NCBI GenBank assembly: GCA_001724855.1
Contig: MEED01000009.1
Span: 1 to 64,000, forward strand
DNA from: Lautropia sp. SCN 69-89
GTDB lineage: Bacteria > Pseudomonadota > Gammaproteobacteria > Burkholderiales > Burkholderiaceae_E
Length of the DNA: 64,000 nt
Direction of reading: 5' to 3'
This document shows positions 16,858 to 27,981 of this stretch, in pieces. Position numbers and translations under genes: made by a program. The number at the start of each line of letters is the position of its first letter. Position 1 is the first letter of the stretch. The notes beneath the pieces are model-generated. The model saw nothing but the letters and a program-made list of their open reading frames with translations. It did not search any database and was not told the DNA's origin.

Positions 16858-18599
16858 GCCGCCGCTCGAGCCGCAACGTTCCGTTCGCATCGAACCCGCT
16901 GCTGCGGGTGAAGCTGCCTGCCTGGCGCTCCCAGGTGCTGATGCTGACGGTGGCGCTCGCATTCGTCGCCCTCGCGGCCCGGGCGGTCTGGCTGCAGGTG
17001 TTCTCGCAGAACTTTCTGCAGAAGCAGGGCGAAATGCGCTACGCGAAGACGATCGAGCTGCCGGCCTCGCGCGGCAAGATCTTCGACCGCAACGGCGTGG
17101 TGCTCGCGTCGAGCCTGCCGGCGCGCGCGGTCTGGGCGATTCCCGAGCACGTCGACGCCACTCCGCGACAACTCGCCTCGCTTGGGAAGCTGCTCGACAT
17201 CGGTGAGCGCGAGCTGCGCCGCAAGCTCGCCGAAGAGGATCGCAGCTTCGTCTACCTGAAGCGGCAGGTCGACGCCGCAGTGGCCGAACAGGTCGCGGCG
17301 CTGCAGATTCCCGGCATCCACCAGCAGCGCGAATACAAGCGCTACTACCCCCAGGGCGAAACCTTCGCCCACGTCGTGGGCTTCACCAACGTCGAGGACG
17401 TCGGACAGGAGGGGGTCGAGCTCGCGCGCAACCCCGAGCTGGCCGGACGGGCCGGAAGCCGCCGCGTGATTCGCGATCGCCTCGGGCGCGTGATCGAGGA
17501 CGTCGGCGCGGTACGCGAGCCGCACAACGGGCGTGATCTCGCGCTGTCGATCGACAGCAAGATCCAGTTCCTCGCCTTCGACGCGCTGCGCGAGGCGGTG
17601 CAGTCGAACAAGGCGAAGGCGGGCGCGGCGGTGGTGATCGATGCGCGCAGCGGCGAAGTGCTCGCGCTCGCGAACTGGCCGACCTACAACCCGAACCAGC
17701 GCGGCCAGCTCTCGGGAGCGCAGCTGCGCAACCGCGCGATCACCGACACCTTCGAGCCGGGCTCGACGATGAAGCCGTTCACCATCGCGCTGGCGCTCGA
17801 ACTCGGCGAGGTGACCCCGTCGACGGTGATCCAGACCGCGCCCGGCCGGCTGACGATCGGGCCGAACACGATCGGCGACGCCCACGCTTACGGACCGCTC
17901 ACCGTCGAGCAGGTGGTGCAGAAGTCGTCGAACGTGGGTACCGCGAAGATCGCGCTGGGCATGCCGGCCCAGAAGATGTGGGAGATGTACGCCGAGCTCG
18001 GCTTCGGGCAGGCGCCGAGGATCGGCTTTCCCGGCGCCGTCGCCGGGCGCGTGAGGCCGTACAAGAGCTGGCGGCCGATCGAGCAGGCGACGATGTCCTA
18101 CGGCTACGGGCTGTCGGTGTCGCTGCTGCAGCTGGCGCGCGCCTATACCGTGTTCGCCAACGACGGCGAACTGCTGCCGCTGTCGATGTTCAAGGTCGAC
18201 GAACAGCCGGCCGGCCAGCGCGTGATCGCGACGAAGACCGCTCGCTCGGTCAGGCACATGCTGGAAATGGCCGCCGGCCCCGGCGGCACCGCGCCACAGG
18301 CCCAGATTGCCGGATACCGTGTCGCCGGCAAGACCGGCACCGCGCACAAGCGCGACGGCGGCAAGTACGTGAACAAGTACCTGGCCTCGTTCGTCGGCTT
18401 CGCGCCGGCCTCCGACCCGCGGGTGATCGTCGCGGTCATGGTCGACGAGCCGGCTGCCGGAAAATATTACGGTGGGCTGGTGGCGGCGCCGGTGTTCGCC
18501 CGGATCGCCGGCGACTCGCTGCGCACGCTGCGCGTGCCGCCCGACGCCCCGATGGCACAACTGGCCGTGCCCGGGCCAGCCGTGAAGGAGAGCATGTGA
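16854..18599 (+). CDS. ftsI: Septal peptidoglycan transpeptidase FtsI (PBP3)
   Basis: 581 residues. A membrane helix lies at about residues 25-45, then the dimerisation domain beginning at ASRGKIFDRNG, and a C-terminal penicillin-binding transpeptidase domain. The nucleophile motif is STMK (Ser304), SSN follows in VVQKSSNVGTAK, and KTG is at 493-495. It cross-links septal peptidoglycan together with FtsW. The ATG at 16854 overlaps the ftsL stop (ATGA) and fits the family N-terminus; the frame stays open far upstream inside ftsL but that is not coding. The stop overlaps the murE start. Confidence 0.96.
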   Translation: MSRRSSRNVPFASNPLLRVKLPAWRSQVLMLTVALAFVALAARAVWLQVFSQNFLQKQGEMRYAKTIELPASRGKIFDRNGVVLASSLPARAVWAIPEHVDATPRQLASLGKLLDIGERELRRKLAEEDRSFVYLKRQVDAAVAEQVAALQIPGIHQQREYKRYYPQGETFAHVVGFTNVEDVGQEGVELARNPELAGRAGSRRVIRDRLGRVIEDVGAVREPHNGRDLALSIDSKIQFLAFDALREAVQSNKAKAGAAVVIDARSGEVLALANWPTYNPNQRGQLSGAQLRNRAITDTFEPGSTMKPFTIALALELGEVTPSTVIQTAPGRLTIGPNTIGDAHAYGPLTVEQVVQKSSNVGTAKIALGMPAQKMWEMYAELGFGQAPRIGFPGAVAGRVRPYKSWRPIEQATMSYGYGLSVSLLQLARAYTVFANDGELLPLSMFKVDEQPAGQRVIATKTARSVRHMLEMAAGPGGTAPQAQIAGYRVAGKTGTAHKRDGGKYVNKYLASFVGFAPASDPRVIVAVMVDEPAAGKYYGGLVAAPVFARIAGDSLRTLRVPPDAPMAQLAVPGPAVKESM

Positions 18600-20125
18600 C
18601 CGAACAGACCGGGCAGCAGGCGGCGCTTGCCGCTTCGCTCGGACAATGGCTGCGCGAGGCGCTCGCGCCGGGCGCCGCGCTGGTGGCCGACAGCCGCGCG
18701 GTGCGCCCCGGCGACGGTTTTGTCGCCTGGCGCGGCGCGAGTCACGACGGTCGCGACTTCATCGGCCAGGCAATCGGACGCGGCGCGGCAGCGGTGATCT
18801 ACGAAAGCGGTGCGCAAGTCGAGACGGGATCGGTCGCGAGCCGGGAGGTGCCGCAGCTCAGGCAGCTGGTCGGGCCGATCGCGGCCGAGTACTACGGCCG
18901 GCCGAGCGAGCAACTCGAAGTCGTCGCCGTGACGGGTACCAACGGCAAGACCAGCTGCACGCAGTGGATCGCCCGCGGACTGGCCAAAGCGGGCCGTCGC
19001 GCCGCGGTGATCGGCACGCTGGGAAGTGGCATCGTGCCGGCCGACGATTCGGCCGTGACGCTCGACTCCTTCGGCCTCACCACCCCCGACGCGGTCGCGC
19101 TGCAACGAATGCTCGCCGGCTTCGTCGAAGCGGGCGTCGAAGTGGTCGCGATGGAGGCCTCGTCGATCGGCCTGCACCAGGGGCGCCTCGACGGCACGCG
19201 CATCGGCACCGCGGTGTTCACCAATTTTTCCCGCGATCACCTCGACTACCACGGCACCGAGGAAGCCTACCTGGAGGCCAAGCGCCGGCTGTTCGGCTGG
19301 GAGGGACTGCGCACCGCGATCGTCAACGGCGACGACCCGGTCGCATCGCGGATCCTGGAGGGTCTGTCCGACACGGTGCAGACGGTGGCGTTCGGGCAGC
19401 TGCCCGGCGAGCACGGCTGGCGCGCGCGCCGCAAGCTGTCGGCCTACCGGATCGTCGAGGAGCGCGACGGCACGCAGGTGTCGGTGGGCGGCGACTGGGG
19501 CCGCGCGCAGCTGCGGCTGCGCCTGATCGGCGAATTCAACGTGGTCAACGCGATGGCGGTCGCCGCGACCTGGCTCAGCCTCGGTGACGGCTTCGAGGAC
19601 TCGATGCGACGGCTCGAGGCACTTCGGCCGCTGCCCGGCCGCATGGAGCAGGTCGTCGTCGACGGCGGCCCGCTGGTCGTGGTCGACTACGCGCACTCGC
19701 CCGACGCGCTGCTCAACGTGCTGCAGGCGCTGAGGCCGATCGCCGACGCGCGCGGCGGCACGCTATGGTGCGTATTCGGTGCGGGCGGCGATCGCGACAC
19801 CGGCAAGCGCCCGATCATGGGCATGGTGGCCGAGCGCTTCGCCGACCGCGTCGTGGTTACCAGCGACAACCCGCGCAGCGAGACGCCGTTCCGGATCGCG
19901 TCGGACATCCGCGCCGGGTTCACGCGCGAGCCGTGGCTCACCGAGCTCGATCGCGAAGCCGCGATTCGCAGCACGATCGGCAGCGCTGGCGTCGACGACG
20001 TGGTGCTGATCGCCGGCAAGGGTCACGAGACCTGGCAGGAGATCGAGGGCCGGCGCCTGCCGTTCTCCGACGTCGAGGTGGCCCGCCGTTGCCTGAGGCA
20101 GCGCCTGGAGACGGTACGTGTTTGA
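18596..20125 (+). CDS. murE: UDP-MurNAc-L-Ala-D-Glu:meso-diaminopimelate ligase
   Basis: 509 residues. The ATP loop [13 protein letters not shown] has Lys118. FSRDHLDYHGTEE and DYAHSPDAL are Mur-ligase signatures. DNPRSE at residue 424 is the meso-diaminopimelate recognition motif, so the peptide stem carries mDAP as expected for a Gram-negative. It adds the third stem residue. The start is a GTG overlapping the ftsI stop (GTGA), with AAGGAGA upstream. The 3' end overlaps murF by 8 bp. Confidence 0.96.
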   Translation: MTEQTGQQAALAASLGQWLREALAPGAALVADSRAVRPGDGFVAWRGASHDGRDFIGQAIGRGAAAVIYESGAQVETGSVASREVPQLRQLVGPIAAEYYGRPSEQLEVVAVTGTNGKTSCTQWIARGLAKAGRRAAVIGTLGSGIVPADDSAVTLDSFGLTTPDAVALQRMLAGFVEAGVEVVAMEASSIGLHQGRLDGTRIGTAVFTNFSRDHLDYHGTEEAYLEAKRRLFGWEGLRTAIVNGDDPVASRILEGLSDTVQTVAFGQLPGEHGWRARRKLSAYRIVEERDGTQVSVGGDWGRAQLRLRLIGEFNVVNAMAVAATWLSLGDGFEDSMRRLEALRPLPGRMEQVVVDGGPLVVVDYAHSPDALLNVLQALRPIADARGGTLWCVFGAGGDRDTGKRPIMGMVAERFADRVVVTSDNPRSETPFRIASDIRAGFTREPWLTELDREAAIRSTIGSAGVDDVVLIAGKGHETWQEIEGRRLPFSDVEVARRCLRQRLETVRV

Positions 20126-21494
20126 TCTGCGCCAGGCGCTGGGCTGGCTCTCGGCGGGATACCTGTACGGCGATGGAAGCACCCGCATCGGCGGCGTGTC
20201 CACCGATACGCGCAGCATCGCGGCGGGCGACCTGTTCGTCGCGCTGCGCGGCGAGCGCTTCGACGCGCACGAGTTCCTCGGGCGGGCGCAGGCCGAAGGC
20301 GCGGCGGCGATCGTCTTCGAGCGCTGGGTCTCCGGCATCCGCGTGCCGGCGATCCGCGTCGCCGACAGCCGGCGCGCGCTCGGCGAGATCGCGCGAGGCT
20401 GGCGCAGCCGCTTCGAGTTGCCGCTGGTCACGGTGGCCGGCGCCAATGGCAAGACCACGGTGAAGGAGATGGTCTCGGCGATCCTGGCGGAGCACTTCGG
20501 CGAGGCGCACCGGCTGGCCACCCGCGGCAACCTCAACAACGACGTCGGCGTGCCGCTGACCCTGCTGCGGTTGCGCGACGCACATCGCGCGGCGGTCATC
20601 GAGATCGGTACCAACCACCCGGGCGAGATCGCGTGGCTGGCCTCGGTGGCGCGGCCCACCGTCGCGCTGGTGAACAACGCGCAGCGCGAGCACCAGGAGT
20701 TCCTGCAGGGGGTCGAGGGCTCGGCACGAGAGAACGGCGCCTCGATCGCGGCGCTCGGCGACGACGGCGTCGCCGTCTACCCCGGCGACGATTCGCAGGC
20801 GCCGCTGTGGCGCGAATTCGCGGGCACGCGTCGCCGCGTCGAGTTCGGCCTCGATGCCGGCGCCGTCGCGCGCTACCCGGTGCGCGCGGCGCCCGATGCG
20901 CGCCCGGACGGCTTTGCGCTGGAGGTCGCGGGCCGGAGGGTCGAAGTCCGCCTGGCGATCGACGGCGCGCACAACGTGCGCAACGCGCTGGCGGCGGCGG
21001 CCTGTGCGCATGCGCTGGGCATCGATGCCGAGGCGATCGCCGCGGGACTGGTTCGTTTTCATCCGCCGATGGGCAGGCTGGCACGGCTGCGTGGCGCGAA
21101 CGGCGCCGCGCTGATCGACGACAGCTACAACGCGAACCCGGATTCGGTGCGCGCGGCGATCGACGCGCTGGCGGCTTGCGAGGGGCGCCGCGTCCTCGTG
21201 CTGGGCGACATGGGAGAAATCGGCGAGCACGGTACGCTGTACCACCGCGAGGTCGGCGCCTGGGCGCGCGAGCGTGGTGTAGGGCACCTGCTCGCGCTGG
21301 GCGAAGCCACGCGTGACAGCGTCGCGGCATTCGGGGACGGCGGCGAGCACTTCGACGCGATCGACGCGCTGGTGGAGCGCGCGCGCGGGCTGTGCGAGGC
21401 GGGCGTCACGGTGCTGGTCAAGGGCTCGCGCTTCATGAAGATGGAGCGGGTGGTCGCGGCGCTCGGCGGTACGCCGCCCGGGGAGCGGCACTGA
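20118..21494 (+). CDS. murF: UDP-MurNAc-tripeptide:D-Ala-D-Ala ligase
   Basis: 458 residues. The ATP loop [13 protein letters not shown] contains Lys112. [14 protein letters not shown] and [10 protein letters not shown] are MurF-specific, and [10 protein letters not shown] lies in the C-terminal domain. It completes the UDP-MurNAc pentapeptide. The start is a GTG overlapping the end of murE by 8 bp. The stop shares one base with the mraY ATG (TGATG). Confidence 0.96.
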   Translation: MFDLRQALGWLSAGYLYGDGSTRIGGVSTDTRSIAAGDLFVALRGERFDAHEFLGRAQAEGAAAIVFERWVSGIRVPAIRVADSRRALGEIARGWRSRFELPLVTVAGANGKTTVKEMVSAILAEHFGEAHRLATRGNLNNDVGVPLTLLRLRDAHRAAVIEIGTNHPGEIAWLASVARPTVALVNNAQREHQEFLQGVEGSARENGASIAALGDDGVAVYPGDDSQAPLWREFAGTRRRVEFGLDAGAVARYPVRAAPDARPDGFALEVAGRRVEVRLAIDGAHNVRNALAAAACAHALGIDAEAIAAGLVRFHPPMGRLARLRGANGAALIDDSYNANPDSVRAAIDALAACEGRRVLVLGDMGEIGEHGTLYHREVGAWARERGVGHLLALGEATRDSVAAFGDGGEHFDAIDALVERARGLCEAGVTVLVKGSRFMKMERVVAALGGTPPGERH

Positions 21495-22663
21495 TGCTGC
21501 TCGAGCTCACGCAGTGGCTGGCGAAGGACATCCGCGCGTTCTCGGTGTTCGGCTACATCACGCTGCGCGCGGTGCTCGCGACGCTCACGGCGCTCGCGAT
21601 CGGCCTGATGTTCGGCCCCGCGCTGATCCGCAAGCTGACCGCGATGAAGATCGGCCAGGCGGTTCGCAGCGACGGCCCGCAGACGCACCTGGTGAAGTCG
21701 GGCACGCCGACCATGGGCGGGGCGCTGATCCTGATCTCGATCGGCACTGCCACGCTGCTGTGGGCCGACCTGTCGAACCGGTTCATCTGGATCGTGCTGG
21801 CGGTGACGCTCGGCTTCGGCTGGATCGGCTGGATCGACGACTATCGCAAGGTCGTGCACCGCGACCCGAAGGGGATGTCGGCCAGGGAGAAGTACTTCTG
21901 GCAATCGGCGATCGGGCTGGTCGCCGCGATTGCGCTCGCCTTCGCCGTGCCCGCGCAGTCGAACGAGCAGGCGTGGGCGCTGTTCTCCGACTGGGTGCTC
22001 GGCGGCTTTCGCACCGGTCTGCCGGCGCAGGCCGACCTGATCGTGCCGTTCTTCAAGCAGGTCGCCTATCCGCTCGGCGTATCGGGCTTCATCGTGCTGA
22101 CCTACCTGGCGATCGTGGGTTCGAGCAATGCGGTCAACCTCACCGACGGCGCCGACGGGTTGGCGATCATGCCGGCGGTGCTGGTGGGCTCGGCGCTGGG
22201 GATCTTCGCCTATGCGGCGGGCAACGCGGTGTTCGCCCGATACCTGCTGATTCCGCACATTCCGGGCGCCGGCGAGCTCACCGTGTTCTGCGCAGCGATC
22301 GCCGGGGCCGGCCTGGCGTTCCTCTGGTACAACGCGTACCCCGCGCAGGTGTTCATGGGCGACGTGGGCGCGCTCGCGCTCGGCGCGGCGCTCGGCACGA
22401 TCGCGGTCGTCGTGCGCCAGGAGATCGTGCTGTTCATCATGGGTGGCGTCTTCGTCGTCGAGACGCTGTCGGTGATGATCCAGGTCGGCTACTTCAAGTA
22501 CACGAAGCGGCGCTACGGCGAAGGCCGGCGCATCTTCCGGATGGCGCCGCTGCACCATCACTTCGAGGTCGGCGGAGCCAAGGAGAGCCAGGTCGTCGTC
22601 CGCTTCTGGATCGTGACGATGATGCTGGTGCTGTTCGGCCTGTCCACGCTGAAGCTGCGATGA
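21494..22663 (+). CDS. mraY: Phospho-MurNAc-pentapeptide translocase MraY
   Basis: 389 residues and about ten membrane helices. It transfers phospho-MurNAc-pentapeptide to undecaprenyl phosphate, forming lipid I at the inner membrane. Catalytic signatures: [12 protein letters not shown] (Asp pair), [13 protein letters not shown], and the C-terminal PLHHHFE. It is about 29 residues longer than E. coli MraY, which as I recall is usual in Burkholderiales. The ATG at 21494 overlaps the murF stop; longer upstream frames run inside murF. Confidence 0.96.
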   Translation: MLLELTQWLAKDIRAFSVFGYITLRAVLATLTALAIGLMFGPALIRKLTAMKIGQAVRSDGPQTHLVKSGTPTMGGALILISIGTATLLWADLSNRFIWIVLAVTLGFGWIGWIDDYRKVVHRDPKGMSAREKYFWQSAIGLVAAIALAFAVPAQSNEQAWALFSDWVLGGFRTGLPAQADLIVPFFKQVAYPLGVSGFIVLTYLAIVGSSNAVNLTDGADGLAIMPAVLVGSALGIFAYAAGNAVFARYLLIPHIPGAGELTVFCAAIAGAGLAFLWYNAYPAQVFMGDVGALALGAALGTIAVVVRQEIVLFIMGGVFVVETLSVMIQVGYFKYTKRRYGEGRRIFRMAPLHHHFEVGGAKESQVVVRFWIVTMMLVLFGLSTLKLR

Positions 22664-24300
22664 GCCAGGCCTTCGACACCGCGCAGCTTCACCTGTTCGA
22701 CCTGAAGGGACGGCAGGTGCTCGTGCTGGGCCTGGGCGACTCGGGGGTCGCGATGGCGCGCTGGGCTGCGCGCCAGGGCGCGCGCGTGCGGGTGGCCGAC
22801 ACGCGCAGCGCCGACGGCGCCGACCTGCCGCAGCTGCAGTCGTTGCGCGAGCAGGCGGGGGCGATCGAATACGCGACCGGTCCGGCCTGGAGCGAGCGCT
22901 GGCTCGACGGCGTCGACCTCGTCGCGTGGAGTCCCGGCCTGTCGATCGAGCGCGGCGAGTCGGCGCGCTTTCACGCGCTGGCGCGCGAGCGCGGCGTCGC
23001 GGTGGCGGGGGAGTTGGAGTTGTTCGCGCAGGCGCTCGCCGACCTGCGCGAATCGGGCTACCGGCCGAAAGTGATCGCGGTGACCGGCACCAACGGCAAG
23101 ACGACCACCGTCGCGCTGGCGGCTCACCTGTGCCGCGGCGCCGGCCTGCAGACCGTTGCCGCCGGAAACATCCGTCCGGCGATGCTCGACGCGCTTGGTG
23201 CGGCCATCGACGCCGACGCGCTGCCGCAGGCCTGGGTGCTCGAGCTGTCGAGCTTCCAGCTGGCGCTGGCGCAGGGCTTCGCGCCCGACGCGGCGGCGAT
23301 CCTGAACGTGAGCGAGGACCATCTCGACTGGCATGCGTCGATGGACAGCTACGTCGCCGCCAAGCAGCGTATCTACGGTCCGTCCACGGTCGCGGTCTTC
23401 GACCGCAGCGACGGGGCCACCGTGCCGCGCCGCGCAGCCGCGACTCCGGCCGTCCGCAACGCGGACGCCGCGGCGCGGCGAGCCGAAGCGCAGCGACCCG
23501 CCCGTCGCGCAGGCGACGCTCGCGCCGACGCCGGCGAGTCGCGCACCGGCGCGCCGCTGCCGATCACCTTCGGCGTCGACGCGCCGCAGGCGGCCGGCGA
23601 CTTCGGCCTGGTGCGCGATGGCGCGCTCGTGTGGCTCGCACAGGCCGTCGCCGACGACGACGTCCCCGCGGGCCGCCGTCGCCGCGAGCCCGCCGAATTC
23701 ACCCTGCGGCGGCTGATGCCGGCCGACGCGCTGCGCATCCGCGGCTTGCACAACCAGCTCAACGCGCTCGCGGCCGTCGCGCTGTGCAGCGCGATCGGCG
23801 TGCCGATGGCGAAGATGCTGCATGCGCTGCGCGACTACGCCGGCGAGCCCCATCGCTGCCAGTTGCTGGCCGTGATCGACGGCGTCGAGTACTACGACGA
23901 CAGCAAGGGCACGAACGTCGGCGCGACGATCGCTGCGCTGCGCGGCCTGGGTCGCCGCTACCGGCTGATCGCGGGCGGCGATGGCAAGGGCCAGGACTTC
24001 GCGCCGCTGGCCGAGCCGGTGCGCAAGCACGCCGCCGCGGTCTACCTGATTGGCCGCGACGCGCCGCTGCTGCGCGCTGCGCTACAGGCCACCTCCGTGC
24101 CGCTCGTCGATTGCGAGAGCCTCGAGCAGGCGGTCGAGCGCGCCGCCGGGGACGCGGGGCCGGGCGAGGCGGTGCTGCTGTCGCCGGCCTGCGCGAGCCT
24201 GGACATGTTCCGCAGCTACGTTCACCGCGCCGAGGCGTTCGCGCAGGCCGTGCGCGGGATTGCCGGGGCGCGAGGCGTCGCGATGGAGGCACGATGCTGA
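22660..24300 (+). CDS. murD: UDP-MurNAc-L-alanine:D-glutamate ligase
   Basis: 546 residues, about 100 longer than E. coli MurD. The ATP loop [13 protein letters not shown] has Lys147; [11 protein letters not shown] and [12 protein letters not shown] are Mur signatures. Much of the extra length lies in the middle domain. Residues ~257-300 are a low-complexity Arg/Ala-rich stretch (23430-23560), and another Arg-rich stretch follows near 23660-23690. Both probably form surface loops. Related Burkholderiales MurD proteins also carry inserts here, as I recall. The ATG overlaps the mraY stop (ATGA), and the end overlaps ftsW by 7 bp. Confidence 0.94.
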   Translation: MSQAFDTAQLHLFDLKGRQVLVLGLGDSGVAMARWAARQGARVRVADTRSADGADLPQLQSLREQAGAIEYATGPAWSERWLDGVDLVAWSPGLSIERGESARFHALARERGVAVAGELELFAQALADLRESGYRPKVIAVTGTNGKTTTVALAAHLCRGAGLQTVAAGNIRPAMLDALGAAIDADALPQAWVLELSSFQLALAQGFAPDAAAILNVSEDHLDWHASMDSYVAAKQRIYGPSTVAVFDRSDGATVPRRAAATPAVRNADAAARRAEAQRPARRAGDARADAGESRTGAPLPITFGVDAPQAAGDFGLVRDGALVWLAQAVADDDVPAGRRRREPAEFTLRRLMPADALRIRGLHNQLNALAAVALCSAIGVPMAKMLHALRDYAGEPHRCQLLAVIDGVEYYDDSKGTNVGATIAALRGLGRRYRLIAGGDGKGQDFAPLAEPVRKHAAAVYLIGRDAPLLRAALQATSVPLVDCESLEQAVERAAGDAGPGEAVLLSPACASLDMFRSYVHRAEAFAQAVRGIAGARGVAMEARC

Positions 24301-25514
24301 GCCTGCGCCTTCCTGGACGCGCCCGGCGGGATGCGCAGCCGCTGCTGCGACGGTCCGCTTTGCGCCCGGCAGCGGCCTCCGCCGCGCAGAGCGCCGATTT
24401 CGCGATGCTCTGGGTCGTCGCGGCGCTGCTGCTCACCGGCCTGGTGATGGTCTACTCCGCGTCGATCGCGTTGCCCGATTCGCCGCGCTTCGCCAACTAC
24501 GCACCGACCCATTTCCTGGTGCGCCACCTCATGGCGCTGCTGCTCGGCGTGGCCGCCGCACTGGTGGCGTTCGCGGTTCCGGTGCGCCAATGGCAAGCCT
24601 GGTCGAAGTGGATGTTCCTCGCGGGCCTCGTGCTGCTGGTGATCGTGCTGATCCCCGGCGTCGGCAAGTCGGTCTACGGTGCGCGCCGCTGGCTGTCGCT
24701 GTACGTCTTCAACCTGCAGCCGTCCGAGCTGATGAAGCTGTTCGTCGTGCTCTACGCGGCCGACTACACCGTGCGCAAGCAGGACTCGATGCAAAGCGTG
24801 CGCAAGGGCTTCCTGCCGATGGGCGCCGCGGTCGCGCTGGTGGGGTTGCTGCTGCTGCTCGAGCCCGACATGGGCGCGTTCGTGGTGATCGCGGCGATCG
24901 CGATGGGGCTGCTCTTCCTCGGCGGCGTCGACGGCAGGCTGTTCGCGGCGCTGGTCGTGATCGCCGGCACCACGTTCTCTCTGCTGATCTGGCTCTCGCC
25001 GTGGAGGCGCGAGCGCATCTTCGCCTACCTCGATCCGTTCGACGAGGCCAACACGCTCGGCAAGGGCTACCAGCTGTCGCATTCGCTGATCGCGTTCGGC
25101 CGCGGCGAACTGTTCGGCGTCGGCCTCGGCGGTTCGGTCGAGAAGCTGCACTACCTGCCCGAGGCGCACACCGATTTCCTGCTCGCGGTGATCGGCGAGG
25201 AGATCGGGTTGGCCGGCGTGATCGTCATCGTCGCGCTGTTCTTCTGGCTGACGCGGCGCGCTTTCGAGATCGGCCGGCAGTCGATCAAGCTCGACCGCAC
25301 GTTTGCCGGACTGGTGGCCAAGGGCATCGGACTTTGGATCGGGTTCCAGGCGTTCATCAACATGGGGGTGAACACCGGCCTGCTGCCCACCAAGGGCCTG
25401 ACGCTGCCGCTGATGAGCTACGGCGGCAGCGGCATCCTGGTCAACTGCGTGGCGATCGCCGTCCTGCTGCGCGTGGACTACGAGAACAGGCAACTGATGC
25501 GGGGTGCGGCGTGA
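24294..25514 (+). CDS. ftsW: Septal peptidoglycan polymerase FtsW
   Basis: 406 residues of the SEDS family with about ten membrane helices after a ~35-residue basic cytoplasmic tail. Signatures: VMVYSASI early, YGARRWLSL with QPSEL, the catalytic-loop region [20 protein letters not shown], and the C-terminal [11 protein letters not shown]. It polymerises lipid II glycan strands as the partner of FtsI. The start overlaps murD by 7 bp and has GGAGG upstream. The stop overlaps the murG start. Confidence 0.95.
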   Translation: MLSLRLPGRARRDAQPLLRRSALRPAAASAAQSADFAMLWVVAALLLTGLVMVYSASIALPDSPRFANYAPTHFLVRHLMALLLGVAAALVAFAVPVRQWQAWSKWMFLAGLVLLVIVLIPGVGKSVYGARRWLSLYVFNLQPSELMKLFVVLYAADYTVRKQDSMQSVRKGFLPMGAAVALVGLLLLLEPDMGAFVVIAAIAMGLLFLGGVDGRLFAALVVIAGTTFSLLIWLSPWRRERIFAYLDPFDEANTLGKGYQLSHSLIAFGRGELFGVGLGGSVEKLHYLPEAHTDFLLAVIGEEIGLAGVIVIVALFFWLTRRAFEIGRQSIKLDRTFAGLVAKGIGLWIGFQAFINMGVNTGLLPTKGLTLPLMSYGGSGILVNCVAIAVLLRVDYENRQLMRGAA

Positions 25515-26581
25515 ACGGGCGCACCATCATGATCATGGCGGGCGGCACCGGCGGTCACGTGATGCCAGGACTCGCCGTGGCCGCCGAGATGCGCGCACGC
25601 GACTGGCGCGTCGTCTGGCTCGGCAATCCGTCGGGCATGGAGTCGACACTGGTGCCGAAGCACGGCATCGCGATGCAGTGGGTGCGCATGGGAGGCGTGC
25701 GCGGCAAGGGCCTGGCGACCAAGCTGCTGCTGCCGCTGCGCCTGCTCGCGGCGTTTCGCGACAGCATCCGCGCGCTGCGGGCGACGCGGCCCGCAGTGGT
25801 ACTGGGCATGGGCGGCTACGTTGCGTTCCCGGGCGGCATGATGGCCTCGCTGCTGCGCCGGCCGCTGGTGGTGCACGAACAGAATTCGGTGGCCGGGCTC
25901 ACCAACCGGCTGCTCGCGCGCGTGGCCGACCGGGTGCTCGAGGCGTTTCCGGGCACGCTGCCCGGCGCCCGGTGCACCGGCAACCCGTTGCGCGCCGCGA
26001 TGCTGGGCGGCGAGGCGCCGCAGGCCCGCTATGCGGGCCGAACCGGTCCGCTGCGGCTGCTGGTGGTCGGCGGCAGCCTGGGCGCGCAGGCGCTCAACGA
26101 CGCGGTGCCGCAGGCGCTCGCGCTGATGCCCGCGCAATCGCGTCCGCAGGTGGTGCACCAGAGCGGGCGCGGCCGGCGCGAGGCGCTCGAGGCGCGCTAT
26201 CGGGGGCTCGGCGTCGAGGCGACGGTGCTCGAATTCATCGACGACATGGCCGCTGCCTACGGGCAGGCCGACCTGCTGGTATGCCGCGCGGGCGCGATGA
26301 CGGTGGCCGAGATCGCGGCGATCGGGGTCGCCAGCGTGCTGGTTCCGTATCCGCACGCGGTCGACGATCACCAGACCGGCAATGCCCGCTTCCTGTCCGA
26401 ACACGAAGCGGCAGTGCTGCTGCCGCAATCCGGGCTCAGCCCGGAGCGGCTGGCCGCGTTGTTCGAAGGCGTCGACCGCCCGGCGCTCGCGGCGATGGCG
26501 GCGCGGGCGCGCTCGCTCGCCCGGCCCGAGGCCGCGCGGCGCGTGGCCGACGCCTGCGAAGAGGTGGCGCGAACCTCATGA
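25511..26581 (+). CDS. murG: UDP-GlcNAc transferase MurG (lipid II synthase)
   Basis: 356 residues, GT-B fold. [16 protein letters not shown] is the N-terminal glycine loop; [31 protein letters not shown] and the donor-binding [15 protein letters not shown] follow in order. It adds GlcNAc to lipid I on the cytoplasmic face of the membrane. The start is GTG overlapping the ftsW stop (GTGA). The stop overlaps the murC ATG. Confidence 0.96.
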   Translation: MNGRTIMIMAGGTGGHVMPGLAVAAEMRARDWRVVWLGNPSGMESTLVPKHGIAMQWVRMGGVRGKGLATKLLLPLRLLAAFRDSIRALRATRPAVVLGMGGYVAFPGGMMASLLRRPLVVHEQNSVAGLTNRLLARVADRVLEAFPGTLPGARCTGNPLRAAMLGGEAPQARYAGRTGPLRLLVVGGSLGAQALNDAVPQALALMPAQSRPQVVHQSGRGRREALEARYRGLGVEATVLEFIDDMAAAYGQADLLVCRAGAMTVAEIAAIGVASVLVPYPHAVDDHQTGNARFLSEHEAAVLLPQSGLSPERLAALFEGVDRPALAAMAARARSLARPEAARRVADACEEVARTS

Positions 26582-27981
26582 AGCACAAGGTCAAGCACGT
26601 GCACTTCGTGGGCATCGGCGGCTCGGGCATGAGCGGCATCGCCGAGGTGCTTCTGAACCTCGGCTACCGCGTCAGCGGCTCCGACGTCGCCGCGGGTCCG
26701 GCTACCCGCAGGCTCGACGCGCTGGGCGCGACGGTCACCCTCGGCCACGACGCGGCCCATATCGAAGGGGCCGATTGCGTGGTCACCTCGACTGCGGTGC
26801 GTGGCGACAACCCCGAGGTGATCGCGGCGCGCAACCGGCGCGTGCCGGTGGTGCCGCGCGCGACGATGCTGGCCGAGCTGATGAAGCTCAAGTACGGAAT
26901 CGCGATCGCCGGCACCCACGGCAAGACCACTACCACCAGCCTGGTCGCGTCGGTGCTCGCCGCGGGCGGGCTCGATCCGACCTTCGTGATCGGCGGCCGG
27001 CTGATCAGCGCCGGCGCCAACGCGCGCCTGGGCAGCGGCGAATACATCGTGGTCGAGGCCGACGAGTCGGACGGGTCGTTCCTGAACCTGTCGCCGATGA
27101 TCGCAGTCATCACCAACATCGATGCAGACCACATGGAGAGCTACGGGCACGACTTTGCCCGCCTGCGCCAGGCGTTCGTCGACTTCACCCAGCGCCTGCC
27201 GTTCTACGGTACGGCGGTGCTGTGCATCGACGACCTGCATGTGCGCGAGATCCTGCCGTTCGTCTCCAAGCCGGTGCTCAGCTACGGCCTGGCCGAGGAG
27301 GCGCAGTTCCGCGCAACCGAGGTGGTCGCCGAGGGCGCACGGATGCGCTTCACGCTGGTGCGCGAGGATGCCGAGCCGCTGCCGCTGGTGCTCAACGCGC
27401 CGGGGCTGCACAACGTGCGCAACGCGCTGGCTGCGATCGCGGTGGCCGACGAACTCGGCGTGGCCGATGCGGCGATCGTCTCCGCGCTGGCCGAGTTTCA
27501 CGGCGTGGGCCGGAGGTTCCAGCGTTATGGCGAGATCCCGGTGCGTGCGGCCAACGGCGGTGGCCGCTTCACGCTGGTCGACGATTACGGCCACCACCCC
27601 GCCGAAATGGAAGCCACGCTGGCGGCGGCGCGCGGCGCGTTCCCCGGCCGGCGCCTGGTGCTCGCCTTCCAGCCGCATCGCTATACGCGCACCCGCGACC
27701 TGTTCGAGGACTTCGTGCGCGTGCTGTCGACGCCCGACGTGCTGCTGCTCGCCGACGTGTATCCGGCGGGCGAGGCGTCGATCATCGCTGCCGACGGGCG
27801 CTCGCTCGCCCGGGCGGTGCGCGTGGCGGGCAAGGTCGAGCCGGTGTTCGTCGACGAGATCGGCGCGCTGCCCGCGGCGATCCTCGACGCGGCGCGCGAC
27901 GGCGACGTCGTGATCACGATGGGCGCGGGGTCGATCGGCGCCGTGCCCCAGCAGGTGAAGGAGGCGGCCGGTGAAACCTGA
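26578..27981 (+). CDS. murC: UDP-MurNAc:L-alanine ligase
   Basis: 467 residues. [18 protein letters not shown] binds UDP-MurNAc, the ATP loop [11 protein letters not shown] has Lys116, [12 protein letters not shown] is MurC-specific, and DDYGHHPAE marks the third domain. It starts the peptide stem by adding L-alanine. The ATG overlaps the murG stop (ATGA). The end overlaps ddl by 11 bp. Confidence 0.96.
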   Translation: MKHKVKHVHFVGIGGSGMSGIAEVLLNLGYRVSGSDVAAGPATRRLDALGATVTLGHDAAHIEGADCVVTSTAVRGDNPEVIAARNRRVPVVPRATMLAELMKLKYGIAIAGTHGKTTTTSLVASVLAAGGLDPTFVIGGRLISAGANARLGSGEYIVVEADESDGSFLNLSPMIAVITNIDADHMESYGHDFARLRQAFVDFTQRLPFYGTAVLCIDDLHVREILPFVSKPVLSYGLAEEAQFRATEVVAEGARMRFTLVREDAEPLPLVLNAPGLHNVRNALAAIAVADELGVADAAIVSALAEFHGVGRRFQRYGEIPVRAANGGGRFTLVDDYGHHPAEMEATLAAARGAFPGRRLVLAFQPHRYTRTRDLFEDFVRVLSTPDVLLLADVYPAGEASIIAADGRSLARAVRVAGKVEPVFVDEIGALPAAILDAARDGDVVITMGAGSIGAVPQQVKEAAGET

